64,000 nucleotides of DNA from Pseudobacillus wudalianchiensis (GCF_001685015.1 NZ_MAYT01000001.1:449227-513226), one strand, 5' to 3'; counted from the stretch's first letter, positions 19,239 through 28,419 are shown. Translations and numbers: made by a program. The notes: generated by a model not told the origin, from the sequence alone.

Positions 19239-19839
19239 GAAATAGCGTAATTGAGCATCGGATTCTGTTATAGAAGCGAATGCGGTAATTAGAGAGTGCC
19301 AAGGAAATGGAATTCAAATTAATTTTGTTTAATGAGATATAAATTTTTTGCTTCTAGAATGGTCTCCGCTCGGGGTGTCTGTTGATTTCTTAGTTAAATT
19401 GATAGTAAAGGTTGGTATGATCAATATTAAGGTAAAGGTGGCAAGGTTATTCCCTAGGGTTGCTGAATAAGATAACGGAAGCCTAAAAGGCGCGATAATA
19501 TGAATATAAAGGCCTCTTCGTTATATTGAGTATGATTCATTAGCGACATGTTCAAACGCAGCAGAAACGATTTACAAGATGCTAGCGCGCAGTATGTAAA
19601 CGGGCAAACGTTTGGACAGTTTTAACATTGTTCAAAAATAACAAGAATCCATTTCGAAAGAAGATCAATCAAAATAGATTCTTAACCAACATATTTAAGT
19701 TCTCGTCATATAAAAAACTTGTTCGTTTTTCGCCTATGCTTTTCAATGAGAGTAGCTTCAATTGAGCAACACAATCACATGCCAATCACGACTAATGTGT
19801 GGCTGTCTTTTCCTTTTTGTTAGTGTGCAATATTTAACC
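19239..19839. other. Gene-free stretch
   Basis: About 600 bases without a supported gene. An imperfect dyad near 19470-19525 (ATAACGGAAGCCT against AGGCCTCTTCGTTAT) may be a terminator relic. Frames present on either strand lack ribosome sites and family-like sequence. Confidence 0.4.
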
Positions 19840-20253
19840 TTATTTATTGTCGTAATAATTTACGCAATCATCCTCACTGTGTTTCGTTGGGCCGCTGATA
19901 TTTCTATATTTAGGGCTATATCTCTCACAAAATTGCTTTACAATTTTCCCTTTTTTTCTTACTCCGTAGTAATAAGTTATATCGGGTTCATCCTTAAATT
20001 TGACTATATATTGGGTATGAAAGTAATCCTTATTTGAAGATTCATTCGGATAACCAGTATGTTGTTCTAGTATATCTTCGTCTGCATATCCCGTTTTCTC
20101 AAGGTAGGGAGGTACATGCTTATTTAGGAGATAATCTTGATATGGACTCCCATAATTCAGCCGAAAGATAACAGCAACAGGTAAAAGAAAAACAATAATA
20201 AGCATTAAAATCACTATAATCATTAATGTTTTCCTATCTTTTAAAATTTTCAC
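19840..20253 (-). CDS. DUF3139-like membrane-anchored protein
   Basis: 137 aa: an N-terminal transmembrane helix (TLMIIVILMLIIVFLLPVAV), then a small extracytoplasmic domain with YPNESSNKDYFHTQYIVKFKDEP, the DUF3139 type. GTG 20253 follows AAAGGAGGT by 7 bases. Lies 38 bases downstream of the xre gene, probably the same operon. Function unknown. Confidence 0.7.
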   Translation of the reverse strand: MKILKDRKTLMIIVILMLIIVFLLPVAVIFRLNYGSPYQDYLLNKHVPPYLEKTGYADEDILEQHTGYPNESSNKDYFHTQYIVKFKDEPDITYYYGVRKKGKIVKQFCERYSPKYRNISGPTKHSEDDCVNYYDNK

Positions 20254-20291
20254 GTTTGTGACCTCCTTTAAATTAAGTGCTCTCAAAAAAT

Positions 20292-20759
20292 TTAGGAGTT
20301 TGCAGGACTATTTTTTAAAAGCTCATCAAAATATATGAATGTTTCATCACTTTCAAATGAACTGAACCAACGATAATTGTCCAAATCTATGATCCGATAA
20401 TGCTTGCTTATCATGTTTTGTTGCAGTATAAAGCCTTTTTCTTTCTTAATTTGTTTCCACCAAACTTTTCCCCCCAATGTTTTTTCCTTTGGTCTATCAA
20501 TTTTCCCGTGTGCTAACGTTTCAATTACTTCTAAGGGGTCTTCTCCTAATGCTGCCTGAATGACTTCAGAATCTCTAAATAAAGCGCAAGTGGCAATAAC
20601 GCTCGTCCAGGTAGCAGGTATTCGCTCTTTTTCAATCTGAACTAATGTTTTTTTTGAAATCCCAAGAACTTCTGCCATTTTTTCTTGTGTATAGCCTTTT
20701 TCGTGTCTTATTAGTTTTATTTTTTTTGAAATCACATCAATTACATCTTTTTCATTCAT
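20292..20759 (-). CDS. XRE-family transcriptional regulator
   Basis: 155 aa: an N-terminal Cro/C1 helix-turn-helix (RHEKGYTQEKMAEVLGISKKTLVQIEKER, 17-45) and a C-terminal domain of unknown role with several aromatic residues. AAGGAGA precedes ATG 20759. A perfect 16-bp palindrome 33 bases upstream is a likely autoregulatory operator. It probably controls itself and the DUF3139 gene. Confidence 0.85.
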   Translation of the reverse strand: MNEKDVIDVISKKIKLIRHEKGYTQEKMAEVLGISKKTLVQIEKERIPATWTSVIATCALFRDSEVIQAALGEDPLEVIETLAHGKIDRPKEKTLGGKVWWKQIKKEKGFILQQNMISKHYRIIDLDNYRWFSSFESDETFIYFDELLKNSPANS

Positions 20760-20791
20760 AGAATATCTCCTTAGTTACTTTTGTTTAATTT

Positions 20792-20807
20792 AGTGTAATA
20801 TTACACT
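20792..20807. promoter_or_regulatory. Palindromic operator upstream of the XRE regulator
   Basis: AGTGTAATATTACACT, perfect 16-bp dyad just upstream of the regulator's ribosome site; a half-site GGTTACACTTTT occurs near 20873. The 325 bases from here to the next terminator hold no convincing gene. Confidence 0.6.
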
Positions 20808-21112
20808 TTTAGTGAATAGAGAGCAAGAAGGAATATCCAAAATAAGAAATTTTAAACGGAGATATATTTTGGTTACACTTTTTACAAATTTACGCACTTT
20901 TATGGATTAGGAGAGTTTATCCAATATGCATTATTGTGTGTTTCCATAGATTTATGAGGATTATTATGGAAAATAGTTATAATAACACGGGCATTGAAGC
21001 GGTTGTTATTCCTGAAGGGTTATTGAAGTTCTAATTTAAATTTAAAATAAATGATTTGGTTTTTTTATTGTATTAGCAAGGTGCTTGCTAGATAAGCCGC
21101 TGACAGTTATTA

Positions 21113-21142
21113 AACCCCTTAAAGGATTATCTTTAAGGGGTT
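21113..21142 (-). terminator. Terminator overlapping the end of the secreted-protein gene
   Basis: AACCCCTTAAAG / CTTTAAGGGGTT, 12-bp perfect stem with a 6-base loop. It shares about 10 bases with the gene's last codons. Confidence 0.85.
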
Positions 21143-21897
21143 CGGTCTTTTAAATTTTTCTTTTGTTTTGACCAGAAATCAGGAGGGACATAAGAAATTA
21201 ACGAGTAATCAATTTCCTGACCTGCTTGAGTGGCCAACTGAACAAGCAAGGCTTCTCTCTTATTAATTGGTTCTACGTTCTTGGTGGTAATTGTAATAAC
21301 TTGAGCACCAGTTCTTTGTGGGACACCGACAACAACAATTTGATTGCCTTTAGTATATACATCGGTTACTTTAGTTTGAAAAATAACAATATACATGTCT
21401 AAGGCCTTTTCATTTTGGAACATAGGTATGGATAAACCGACATTGTGTTCGAAGTCATACCATTCAGAAAGCCCAATATCATAATTGGTAAAAAGACGAT
21501 GAAGAGCATAGTGAATTCGGATTGGCATATAGCTCCATCTGCCTGTTGTACTATGCCAATATTTCTCATAAGCAGCTCTTTTATAATCAGGTTTGTCTAT
21601 TATTGTTTTAAAAGGAATGCGGGGGCCAGTTTTAATCACTGTTCGAATAGATTCCGTATGCGATGGCAAAGAGAGTCCTGCCCAAGGCGGATCATCAATT
21701 CTTACTGGTTCGGAGGGCTCCAAGTTTTTAAGGCGCTTTTCTTGTTCTCTTAACAGAATCCCATATTTTTTGATCCTGTTTTCCAATTTGTTTATTTCAA
21801 TTTTGAGGTCTTCTTTTCCGTAAGCAAAAGGGGCGGAGCTTACATTTGCAATTATTGAACAAATAAAAAGTACAATCCATTTTTGTATACTCGACAT
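21133..21897 (-). CDS. Secreted coiled-coil protein of unknown function
   Basis: 254 aa. A signal peptide (hydrophobic 7-25, likely cleaved after SSAPFAYG), a coiled coil (LKIEINKLENRIKKYGILL, ~30-60), then a globular domain with many aromatic residues. No family recognised. A decayed second copy lies at ~24.05-24.56 kb in the same orientation, also beside a decayed SUKH gene, so the pair was duplicated as a unit. Confidence 0.75.
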   Translation of the reverse strand: MSSIQKWIVLFICSIIANVSSAPFAYGKEDLKIEINKLENRIKKYGILLREQEKRLKNLEPSEPVRIDDPPWAGLSLPSHTESIRTVIKTGPRIPFKTIIDKPDYKRAAYEKYWHSTTGRWSYMPIRIHYALHRLFTNYDIGLSEWYDFEHNVGLSIPMFQNEKALDMYIVIFQTKVTDVYTKGNQIVVVGVPQRTGAQVITITTKNVEPINKREALLVQLATQAGQEIDYSLISYVPPDFWSKQKKNLKDRTP

Positions 21898-22005
21898 ATC
21901 GTCACCTCAAATTTATTATCCGCTGTTGGGACAGACATATGCCTTTTTATGACTTTCCTTTTTTAAAGAAGGAATAATATTCAATAAACCAAAACATCTC
22001 TTTAA

Positions 22006-22445
22006 GTGAGGGGATGGAAGTTACAAAATAAGGCAGCGGAAGTTCTTCAGGAACTACAAAAAAAGTTAGAAGAAAACGAGGGCGCAATGGAAGTAAACCA
22101 AGATGGCTATGAGTATCAGGCGACTTGTACATTTAATTCTCCTGCTTTTGAACAGAAAATTAGGTTTTTGAAAATAAAACAGGAGGGGCCTTACCCGATA
22201 ATTGCAAAGAGTTTTTAACGACAACTAACGGTTGTCGTCTGTTGGATGATATAGATTTCGGTGGAGAGATAGAGCTTTACGGTCTTAATGAGATTAAGGG
22301 ATATACCCATGAAGACGAATTTGAAGGATGTTACAATGTGGCTTATATCTATCAGCTTAACAAGCAAGACTACCCCTTTATTGATCGGTTATATGCTTTT
22401 TATGTTAACGAGCGCTATTTCTTTTGGGTGTTTAACTTTAATTGA
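22006..22445 (+). pseudogene. SMI1/KNR4 (SUKH) family immunity protein, frameshifted
   Basis: The first frame gives LQELQKKLEENEGAMEVNQD... to about 22190. Similarity continues in another frame: DNCKEFLTTTNGCRLLDDID, then FGGEIELYGLNEI and YPFIDRLYAFYV. Together they form the SUKH core (acidic helix, LPxxYKxFL-like, NG). The change of frame lies near 22190-22205. SUKH proteins neutralise diverse contact-dependent nuclease toxins; this copy is presumably dead. Confidence 0.7.
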
Positions 22446-22605
22446 GAAAAGAAAAAGAGGAGGGAATCGATTAAAATTCCTCTGCCTCAATTTCTTGTAA
22501 TAAATTATCAATCCTCACCTTATAACTCCTGTTTTACTTTGAGGTGATATTATAACTATCGGCTACAAGAGGTATAACTTGTAAGGTGCGGAATCAATGT
22601 CTTGT

Positions 22606-22800
22606 TTAATCGTTAATAAAAATTAACTCTTCATCGTCCAATGCAAATGCTCCTTCTTCCAATACCGCTTCATATCCATCGAAAACTTCTTCTTCCACTT
22701 CAATGATGACATTTTCATATTTCTTTACCATCTCTATAAAACATGTCGTATACTTCGCTTGATTTTTCATTATTTCTTCTACATTAAATTTAGCCTTCAA
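22606..22800 (-). CDS. Small acidic hypothetical protein
   Basis: About 64 aa, helical, with an acidic C-terminal half (EVEEEVFDGYEAVLEEGAFA). TTG 22800 is well placed after AAGGAG; an in-frame ATG nine bases upstream abuts the ribosome site. Last of a run of small minus-strand genes to 23.9 kb. Family unknown. Confidence 0.5.
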   Translation of the reverse strand: MKAKFNVEEIMKNQAKYTTCFIEMVKKYENVIIEVEEEVFDGYEAVLEEGAFALDDEELIFIND

Positions 22801-22859
22801 ATTACTCATCTCCTTATAAAAGGGTATTTTTAGCTCACAACTTGCCAGTGCATGGTGAA

Positions 22860-23078
22860 TTAATCTGAATAAGACTTACAGTCTTTGCAGTAAACTTTAA
22901 CTAAAAACTGTTTACCGTCCTGCCAATAAACCTCTTCTTGGTTGCAGTTTTCGCTACCACATTGCTTGCATTTTAGTCCAAGTTCTATTAAGTCATCGTC
23001 CGTCCAAAATTCCTTTACCTGCTTTTGCCGTTCTTCGTTAGACATGGCCATAATTTTTTTAAACCTTTTAATATTCAT
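22860..23078 (-). CDS. Small zinc-ribbon protein
   Basis: 72 aa. Cysteines in CKQCGSENC and CKDC form a probable zinc ribbon in the C-terminal half, after a charged helical N-terminus (MSNEERQKQVKEFW). GAGGGAT lies before ATG 23078. No homologue recognised; could bind nucleic acid. Confidence 0.6.
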   Translation of the reverse strand: MNIKRFKKIMAMSNEERQKQVKEFWTDDDLIELGLKCKQCGSENCNQEEVYWQDGKQFLVKVYCKDCKSYSD

Positions 23079-23089
23079 AAGTTATCCCT

Positions 23090-23263
23090 CTATTCCTCTT
23101 CACTAATGCTGCTGATAAGATTATTTAGATCCTTTACTTCTTCAAAATACATGGATACGGTTCCGACTGCTTCTCCATCATGAAACTGCGCCAATTCAAC
23201 TACTCCACCATTAGCTTTAGCAATTAATTTACCTGATTGATTTTCATAGATTACTTTCTCCAT
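23090..23263 (-). CDS. Small hypothetical protein
   Basis: 57 aa from ATG 23263 (MEKVIYENQSGKLIAKANGG), behind GGGGGTGAAAGGA; the open frame begins 30 bases earlier. Predicted beta-rich then helical. Ends 11 bases before the zinc-ribbon gene, so likely the same transcript. Confidence 0.55.
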   Translation of the reverse strand: MEKVIYENQSGKLIAKANGGVVELAQFHDGEAVGTVSMYFEEVKDLNNLISSISEEE

Positions 23264-23316
23264 TCCTTTCACCCCCAAAGTAATTTTTGTCATATCCTCA
23301 ACGGAATGCGAATTAG

Positions 23317-23514
23317 TTATTGTTTTATATAAAACCTGTAATCCTTTAATGTTCGTGCAATTCCACCTTTTGTTTCCTTGACTTTTTTAAGGACTGTTAA
23401 AACTCTTTCATGTGTTATAGGCGGAAACCCTTCGCTTAATGCTACATCGTTGTTTAATTCTCTTATGGCAAGGATAAGTTTTTTATCTAACTTTTTACGT
23501 TGTCTTTTGTTCAA
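23317..23514 (-). CDS. Small basic hypothetical protein
   Basis: 65 aa, Lys/Arg rich (MNKRQRKKLDKKLILAIREL), helical. AAGGGGGTAATTCC precedes ATG 23514. A basic, DNA-binding-like small protein as seen in phage or plasmid modules; family unknown. Confidence 0.55.
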   Translation of the reverse strand: MNKRQRKKLDKKLILAIRELNNDVALSEGFPPITHERVLTVLKKVKETKGGIARTLKDYRFYIKQ

Positions 23515-23604
23515 TTGGAATTACCCCCTTGTGTCGCTTAATGTGTCAATCCCACACTAAAGTTTCAAGAAACAGTTTGTATCTGAATGAATTAATATTC
23601 TTGT

Positions 23605-23736
23605 TCACCACACTGATGTTTCAATGTCTGTATTAATCACCTTTTCGCGAAAACTTATTAAAAACTCTTTAGTGAAACACTGTTTAATTTCGCTCGGCAT
23701 TTCATATTCAATCTTTGAATTCTTTTTTATCGGCAT
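23605..23736 (-). CDS. Very small hypothetical protein (43 aa)
   Basis: MPIKKNSKIEYEMPSEIKQC and so on, ending VW. GAGGGGTG lies 7 bases before ATG 23736. Same strand and run as its neighbours. Length makes it tentative. Confidence 0.4.
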   Translation of the reverse strand: MPIKKNSKIEYEMPSEIKQCFTKEFLISFREKVINTDIETSVW

Positions 23737-23764
23737 ACAATACACCCCTCGACTTGATATTAAC

Positions 23765-23932
23765 TCATTCCCAAATTAATTTTTGGTCGCAACGGGAGCA
23801 AAATTCTGGTTTCTCCCAAGCCATTAGAATATGCCTCTCACAATTAGGGCATTTGATAACTATTGGTGAGTAATTTTTGTTGTGTATCACAATCACTTTT
23901 TCGACACTTGTGGGTATGTTTTTATCCACCAA
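23765..23932 (-). CDS. Small zinc-ribbon protein
   Basis: About 55 aa from TTG 23932 (or GTG 23929), after GAAGGAGGG. CPNCERH and CSRCDQK pairs indicate a zinc ribbon. The open frame extends upstream to 24013 without a ribosome site. Function unknown. Confidence 0.55.
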   Translation of the reverse strand: MVDKNIPTSVEKVIVIHNKNYSPIVIKCPNCERHILMAWEKPEFCSRCDQKLIWE

Positions 23933-24049
23933 TATCCCTCCTTCGCTACATTGTTTGTGCCTAATCTCTTTATATTTGTACAGCCTTATACAATGATAAT
24001 GATGTTTCACCATAAAAGTTGACGAAACTACTGTATGCTATTATTCATT

Positions 24050-24560
24050 TAATTACAGTGATTTCCTTTAGAATATACGTCGGTTATTTTGGTTTGGAAG
24101 ACTGCAATATACCTATCTAAAGCCTTTTCATTTTGTAACATAGACATAGATAATCTAATGTTATGTTCAAACCTATACTATTTAGAAAGTCCGTTGTAAT
24201 AATTGGTAATAATCGGTGAAGAGTATAGTAAGTTCGGGTTGGTATATAACTCTATCTACCTGTTGTACTATGCCAATATTTTTTATAAGCAACTATTTTA
24301 ATAATCAAGTTTGTCTATTATTGTGTTGAAAGGAATGCGGGAGTCAGTTTCAATAATTGTTAGAATAGATTCAGATTTGAATGACAAGGAGAGCTCTAGC
24401 CAGGGCAGAATGCCGATTTTTACTGATTCGGAAGGTTCCAAAATGTTAAGGGGATTTCTTTTTCTCTTAACAGAATATCATGTTTTTTGATCTAGTTTTC
24501 AAATTTTTTCTTTTTAATTTTAATGTCTTCTTTTCCTTAAGAAAGGGGACAGGCATATGC
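24050..24560 (-). pseudogene. Decayed second copy of the secreted coiled-coil protein gene
   Basis: Base-by-base resemblance to 21330-21850 is obvious in many blocks (for example CCTTTTCATTTTG and TGTACTATGCCAATATTT), but the frame is broken many times and there are deletions. It is followed, as in the intact copy, by the block GGACAGGCATATGCCTTTTT (the intact copy has GGACAGACATATGCC) and the SUKH gene start. Confidence 0.8.
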
Positions 24561-24638
24561 CTTTTTATGACTTTCCTTTTTTAAAGAAAGAATAATATTC
24601 AATAAATCCAAACATCTTTTTAAGTGAGGGAATGAAAG

Positions 24639-24788
24639 ATGAAAAATAATGTAGGAGAAGTTCTTCAAGAACTCCAAAAAAAGTTAGCAGAAAACGAGGG
24701 TGTAATCGAAGTAAATCAAGATGGGTATGTTTATCAGGCGACTTGTACATTTAATTCTCCTGCTTCTGAAAAGGAAATTAGATTCTGA
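24639..24788 (+). pseudogene. Truncated second copy of the SUKH gene
   Basis: 49 codons nearly identical to the start of the gene at 22.0 kb (VLQELQKKLAENEG, then YQATCTFNSPASEKEIRF) and then a stop. Directly after the stop the DNA resembles 21045-21075, upstream of the other copy (ATGGTTTGGTTTTTTTATTG), suggesting a recombination scar. From here to 25126 there is no other supported gene. Confidence 0.7.
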
Positions 24789-25126
24789 ATTAAATGGTTT
24801 GGTTTTTTTATTGTATGGGTTCTATTAAAGAATATTGTTGATATTTGATAACTTCCCAAATTCAAAATATTGTCTTACTGAGAACAAATATTTGGAAGAG
24901 GTTGTAAGGATGGACAAAGCGTTTAGTAACTTGTTGAAGTATCTTGATAAATTATCTTACTTGATTCTTGTTCATAGACAGTCGCAGTAACAAAACCACA
25001 AAGCAACATATTAAAGAGCTTTTATTAACATCATTTGTATTTGAAAGGACAGAGACTTATGATAGTTTAAGTCAGTCCAAATTTCGGGTCAGTTGAACCG
25101 ATAAATAGTAACTATGAGGTGTTGAA

Positions 25127-25765
25127 ATGCAGTTAAATGACTTTATGCACGAAAATTACCCTAATTTAGAGCTTAGACCACCTTTATTTTATAATTGGGA
25201 TATTGGGATTCGTTTTGAACTTGGTGTAGGGTGGACAAGGGAATATGATTATCCAAACAACCCATATGTATTGGGGTGTTATAAAAGGGCGATTACTTTA
25301 TTTGAATCTCAACATTCTCCAACAGAAGATATTTTTGTTGTGATAGATGTCAATGATTTTGATAAAGGGAAAAAACTTAAACATCAGTTAAAGAATTTTT
25401 CCTCCTATGTTAAGAAATTATTATTGTTTAGTTTAAAACATCAAGAATTGCCTTATATTTTTTCAGAAGATGATGAAGAAGGCGCATATAAAACTCATAG
25501 ATTTACTTTAAAGTGCAAAACATCCGATTTTAAATATGTCCCATTACTAAAAGCAATTTGCAATAAAGACTTGGAGTTGAAACCGAGAATTTTCCATAGG
25601 GTTTATTTCATTAATATCAATAGAAAAACAATCTTTCGCGTTTACGATGATAGAGGTTGTGATTTGTTAGCAACTTCACCCGCTACAATAAGAGATGTTT
25701 ATAATAGATACAATGACTGGATTTTAGACTATGACAGACCTGAAATTAATAAGGTATTTAATTGA
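25127..25765 (+). CDS. DUF3885 domain protein, putative immunity protein
   Basis: 212 aa, soluble. PPLFYNWDIGIRFELG at 18-33 and the TLFESQHSPTEDIFVVIDV region are the DUF3885 hallmarks; the C-terminal RVYDDRGCDLLA is also typical. GAGGTGTTGAA precedes ATG 25127. A paralogue at 42.8-43.2 kb carries an in-frame stop. Activity unknown; the family clusters with toxin-immunity loci in Bacillus. Confidence 0.75.
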   Translation: MQLNDFMHENYPNLELRPPLFYNWDIGIRFELGVGWTREYDYPNNPYVLGCYKRAITLFESQHSPTEDIFVVIDVNDFDKGKKLKHQLKNFSSYVKKLLLFSLKHQELPYIFSEDDEEGAYKTHRFTLKCKTSDFKYVPLLKAICNKDLELKPRIFHRVYFININRKTIFRVYDDRGCDLLATSPATIRDVYNRYNDWILDYDRPEINKVFN

Positions 25766-25821
25766 ATTTTATTTAAGGGAAACGCCATAAACAAGCGTCT
25801 CCCATTTTTATAATTAAAAAT

Positions 25822-25843
25822 CAACATTAAAATTTAACAGAGC
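25822..25843. repeat. Intergenic repeat, copy 1 (second copy 55684-55705)
   Basis: CAACATTAAAATTTAACAGA followed by GC; the copy at 55684 differs at one base. Both lie downstream of immunity-type genes, 30 kb apart. Confidence 0.55.
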
Positions 25844-26020
25844 CTAATATTAAAGTCCAGCAGAACCTTGCGGAAAATAAAGGACTAGAGTATCTAAGCC
25901 TTTGTCGCTCTTACTACGTTTTTCTTGTACTGTTGATCAAAGGTCAATGAATAAGGATTGAAAAGGTACTGTGCTATTGCTACTATTAAATAGCAATATA
26001 TTCTATTAAGGGGGATTCCA

Positions 26021-26269
26021 ATGAGGAAACATTGCTTATTAATTTTGGGTTTGCTGTCACTGTCTCTTTTATTATTAATAAGCTACCAACCAAAAAATGA
26101 ACAAAGCATTCAAGAAACAGACCAACATTCAGTCAGCCAAATGGCAACACACGTAAAAAAAGATATATCAGCTGCTTATAATGAAGAAGATGTTTTCAAA
26201 AGAACGGTTTCCATCGGTTCAAAGAAAATCATACTTCCTCTTCATGGATTATACCTTGATGAAAACTAG
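26021..26269 (+). CDS. Small secreted or membrane-anchored hypothetical protein
   Basis: 82 aa: a signal peptide/anchor (LLILGLLSLSLLLLISY, 6-22) then a hydrophilic extracytoplasmic part. AGGGGGATTCC precedes ATG 26021. Ends abruptly after GLYLDEN; it may be the truncated front of a longer secreted protein. Between it and the next gene a 15-codon frame (26337-26384) with GGAGGAG overlaps the next start. Confidence 0.5.
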   Translation: MRKHCLLILGLLSLSLLLLISYQPKNEQSIQETDQHSVSQMATHVKKDISAAYNEEDVFKRTVSIGSKKIILPLHGLYLDEN

Positions 26270-26376
26270 ATGATGCAAAGCATCTTTGATAAATAGAAAG
26301 GTTCTATTTATTTAGAAAAACTATCGGAGGAGTTCAATGAAGATTTTTCCGTTAAACGTTCTAGGAGTGACTTGTT

Positions 26377-26556
26377 ATGAGTAGTTTTAATGTTGGAGAT
26401 GCTTTATTTCAATTATTTAATCTTGGCTTTCTTGTCCTAATTGTTGTATTAATCGTGTCTTTTTTCCGTTCTAACAAGAGCCGCAGAAATCAACTTAATA
26501 GAATTGAAAAGAAGCTTGATGATATAAGTGAACAATTAAAAAAGCATGTAGAATAA
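26377..26556 (+). CDS. DUF4083-like small membrane protein
   Basis: 59 aa: one transmembrane helix (LFNLGFLVLIVVLIVSFF) followed by a basic patch (RSNKSRRNQ) and a coiled coil (LNRIEKKLDDISEQLKK). Matches the DUF4083 family of Bacillus. TAGGAGTGA lies 10 bases before ATG 26377. Followed immediately by a terminator. Function unknown. Confidence 0.65.
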   Translation: MSSFNVGDALFQLFNLGFLVLIVVLIVSFFRSNKSRRNQLNRIEKKLDDISEQLKKHVE

Positions 26557-26592
26557 CGATTTTAATAAAGTCGTTTTTCTACGTGCTTTTTA
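26538..26592 (+). terminator. Terminator, nested double hairpin
   Basis: Outer stem AAAAGCATGTAGAA / TTCTACGTGCTTTT encloses an inner AACGATTTT / AAAGTCGTT stem; T5 follows. The outer stem overlaps the last codons of the DUF4083 gene. Confidence 0.8.
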
Positions 26593-26673
26593 GTATTTCG
26601 ACAGTCACTTTATTGGGTTTTTAATGTGGTAAAATTGGCACTTGCTAGGGTTATCGTAAAAGGAGTGACATTG

Positions 26674-27615
26674 ATGCTTCAAATGGAGGTTATCCAAAAA
26701 CTTAAGACATCCTACGTAATGAAAGTGGCACAAAAAAGAAGATTATTATCTCACACTATGGGGAGTAAAACTGTAATTTATGATACTGATTCTTGGGAAA
26801 AAGTAACTGAGCTTTTTAAACCTAAGCATCCAGGAAATATAATGTTTTCAAAAGACAATAATTATTTCTACATTAAGAGTACGACTGGCGCCTTTTGCGT
26901 GTACGGTACGATTGACTTTAAACTTATAAAAAGTATTCAGTCCAGTAAGTCTCGCCAGTTTACAGAAGGATCGTTTGCATTAACTGATGACCCCTTTATA
27001 ATAATCGACACAATACAAACTAAATTTGGGAACCAATTAGCAGTCATTGACGTCAATGAGGGAAGCCACAAAGTAATTACTGATTTTGAAGATTCTATAA
27101 CATTGTTTGACTACCATCAGTATGTAGCAGATGAAAGTTATCATTTATTTACTGTCAGTTACGTTAATCCTAATACTGATTTTCGTGAATACAAATTATT
27201 AAAAATAGATCTGTCCTCACAAGATATCGTGTCATTAAGACACCCTAATATTTCTTATTGGGATTCTTTAATTTTTAGCTCTGTCCATAAGAGCTATATT
27301 ATGATTCATGATAACCATGATCTTATCATTTCGGACTATTCATTTAAAAAAGTCCTGAAAAGAAAAACTTTATTTGAAGGGCAAAAAAAACAAGAGGAAG
27401 TTGGATATTTTCGCCATATCAATCAATCGCCTGATGGAAACTATATCATTGTAACGTATAGTGAGATGGTGATTATTATTCGTTATGCTGATTTAGAAAT
27501 AGTCAGAGTAGAAGCTCTGCCTTCCGCTTGTTTTGGAGAGTTTAGTGAGGATAATCAATATCTACTTATCGGCACGTGGACAAATGGATATGTACTAAAA
27601 AATAACTTGAAATAA
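26674..27615 (+). CDS. Beta-propeller-like hypothetical protein
   Basis: About 313 aa from ATG 26674, after AAAGGAGTG; the frame is open 48 bases upstream. Repeated short strands with motifs such as GNIMFSKDNNYFYIK, HINQSPDGNYIIVTYSEM and GEFSEDNQYLLIGT resemble WD40-type blades. No signal peptide, so cytosolic. Could be an immunity or scaffold protein. Confidence 0.6.
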   Translation: MLQMEVIQKLKTSYVMKVAQKRRLLSHTMGSKTVIYDTDSWEKVTELFKPKHPGNIMFSKDNNYFYIKSTTGAFCVYGTIDFKLIKSIQSSKSRQFTEGSFALTDDPFIIIDTIQTKFGNQLAVIDVNEGSHKVITDFEDSITLFDYHQYVADESYHLFTVSYVNPNTDFREYKLLKIDLSSQDIVSLRHPNISYWDSLIFSSVHKSYIMIHDNHDLIISDYSFKKVLKRKTLFEGQKKQEEVGYFRHINQSPDGNYIIVTYSEMVIIIRYADLEIVRVEALPSACFGEFSEDNQYLLIGTWTNGYVLKNNLK

Positions 27616-27730
27616 CCTTTAGTAATTATGAGTTGAGTTTCGTCCTCCATTTAACATCCGTTCTATTTGAACTGACAGGCGATTAAGTTAAATAACAAAA
27701 TGTGAGGATAAGTCGGCCTTCTCTCTTTAA

Positions 27731-27883
27731 ATAATCGACACTATTGATTCGTATGGTCTTACAGAAAAAAAGAGGGATGAATCGTCTGTTGTTTATCTAG
27801 TTACAGATAGTAAACAGATTATAGAAATAGAAAGTCTTGTTAAGTCCTTTGCTGATTATTGGCAAGTCAAAACAGAAGGGTAG
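27731..27883 (+). pseudogene. 3' remnant of an immunity-type gene
   Basis: Open frame of 50 codons without start or ribosome site: DTIDSYGLTEKKRDESSVVY, then LVTDSKQIIEIESLVKSFAD and a stop. Codon use is like the cargo genes, so it is probably the tail of a deleted gene. The surrounding 27616-27992 holds nothing else. Confidence 0.4.
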
Positions 27884-27992
27884 TTTCCGTCCTTTATGGG
27901 TTAGTCTCGGGTGTAGAAAATAAAAGATTATTTCGGAGTATCTATGAGACAGGACGATAGTAAGATAAGTAAGCGGAAGGGCGGGAATTGAA

Positions 27993-28406
27993 ATGAGTTT
28001 AGCTAGTTATATTGGTTGTAACAAAAAAATCCCAATTAGTGATGAAGATTCAAGTGATTTAATTATTATAGGTGATTGTTTTTCGAATAAGTATAATCAA
28101 CTAAATGTAAAGAAGTATCAACTCTCTACACCTTATGTTTATGAGGTATCGAGTCATTGGGGGATTGAGATTTCGGAATATGTAAATAAGAGAACTTGCG
28201 CAGAATCAAAAAAGAAATTAATGCGGCTATGTGAAATTATGGATGGCCACCTTGAAAAAGGTGATTTCTTTGAATTATATAGTTGTTGGGTCGGCGAAGA
28301 AGCGGACAAACGAGAAGGTGAACTAGTCTTACAATTCACCAGCTTTGATATTGATCAAATTGAAATACCTGAAAAAACATTAGTACGATTTGAAAAAAAT
28401 AATTAA
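27993..28406 (+). CDS. Hypothetical cytosolic protein, putative immunity protein
   Basis: 137 aa, acidic, no membrane segment. Features: SHWGIEISEYVNKRTCAESK (~51-70) and an ELVLQFTSFDIDQIEIPE strand near the C-terminus. AGGGCGGGAATTG precedes ATG 27993. Not assigned to a family. Confidence 0.6.
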   Translation: MSLASYIGCNKKIPISDEDSSDLIIIGDCFSNKYNQLNVKKYQLSTPYVYEVSSHWGIEISEYVNKRTCAESKKKLMRLCEIMDGHLEKGDFFELYSCWVGEEADKREGELVLQFTSFDIDQIEIPEKTLVRFEKNN

Positions 28407-28419
28407 AAGTTTCCCCTAA

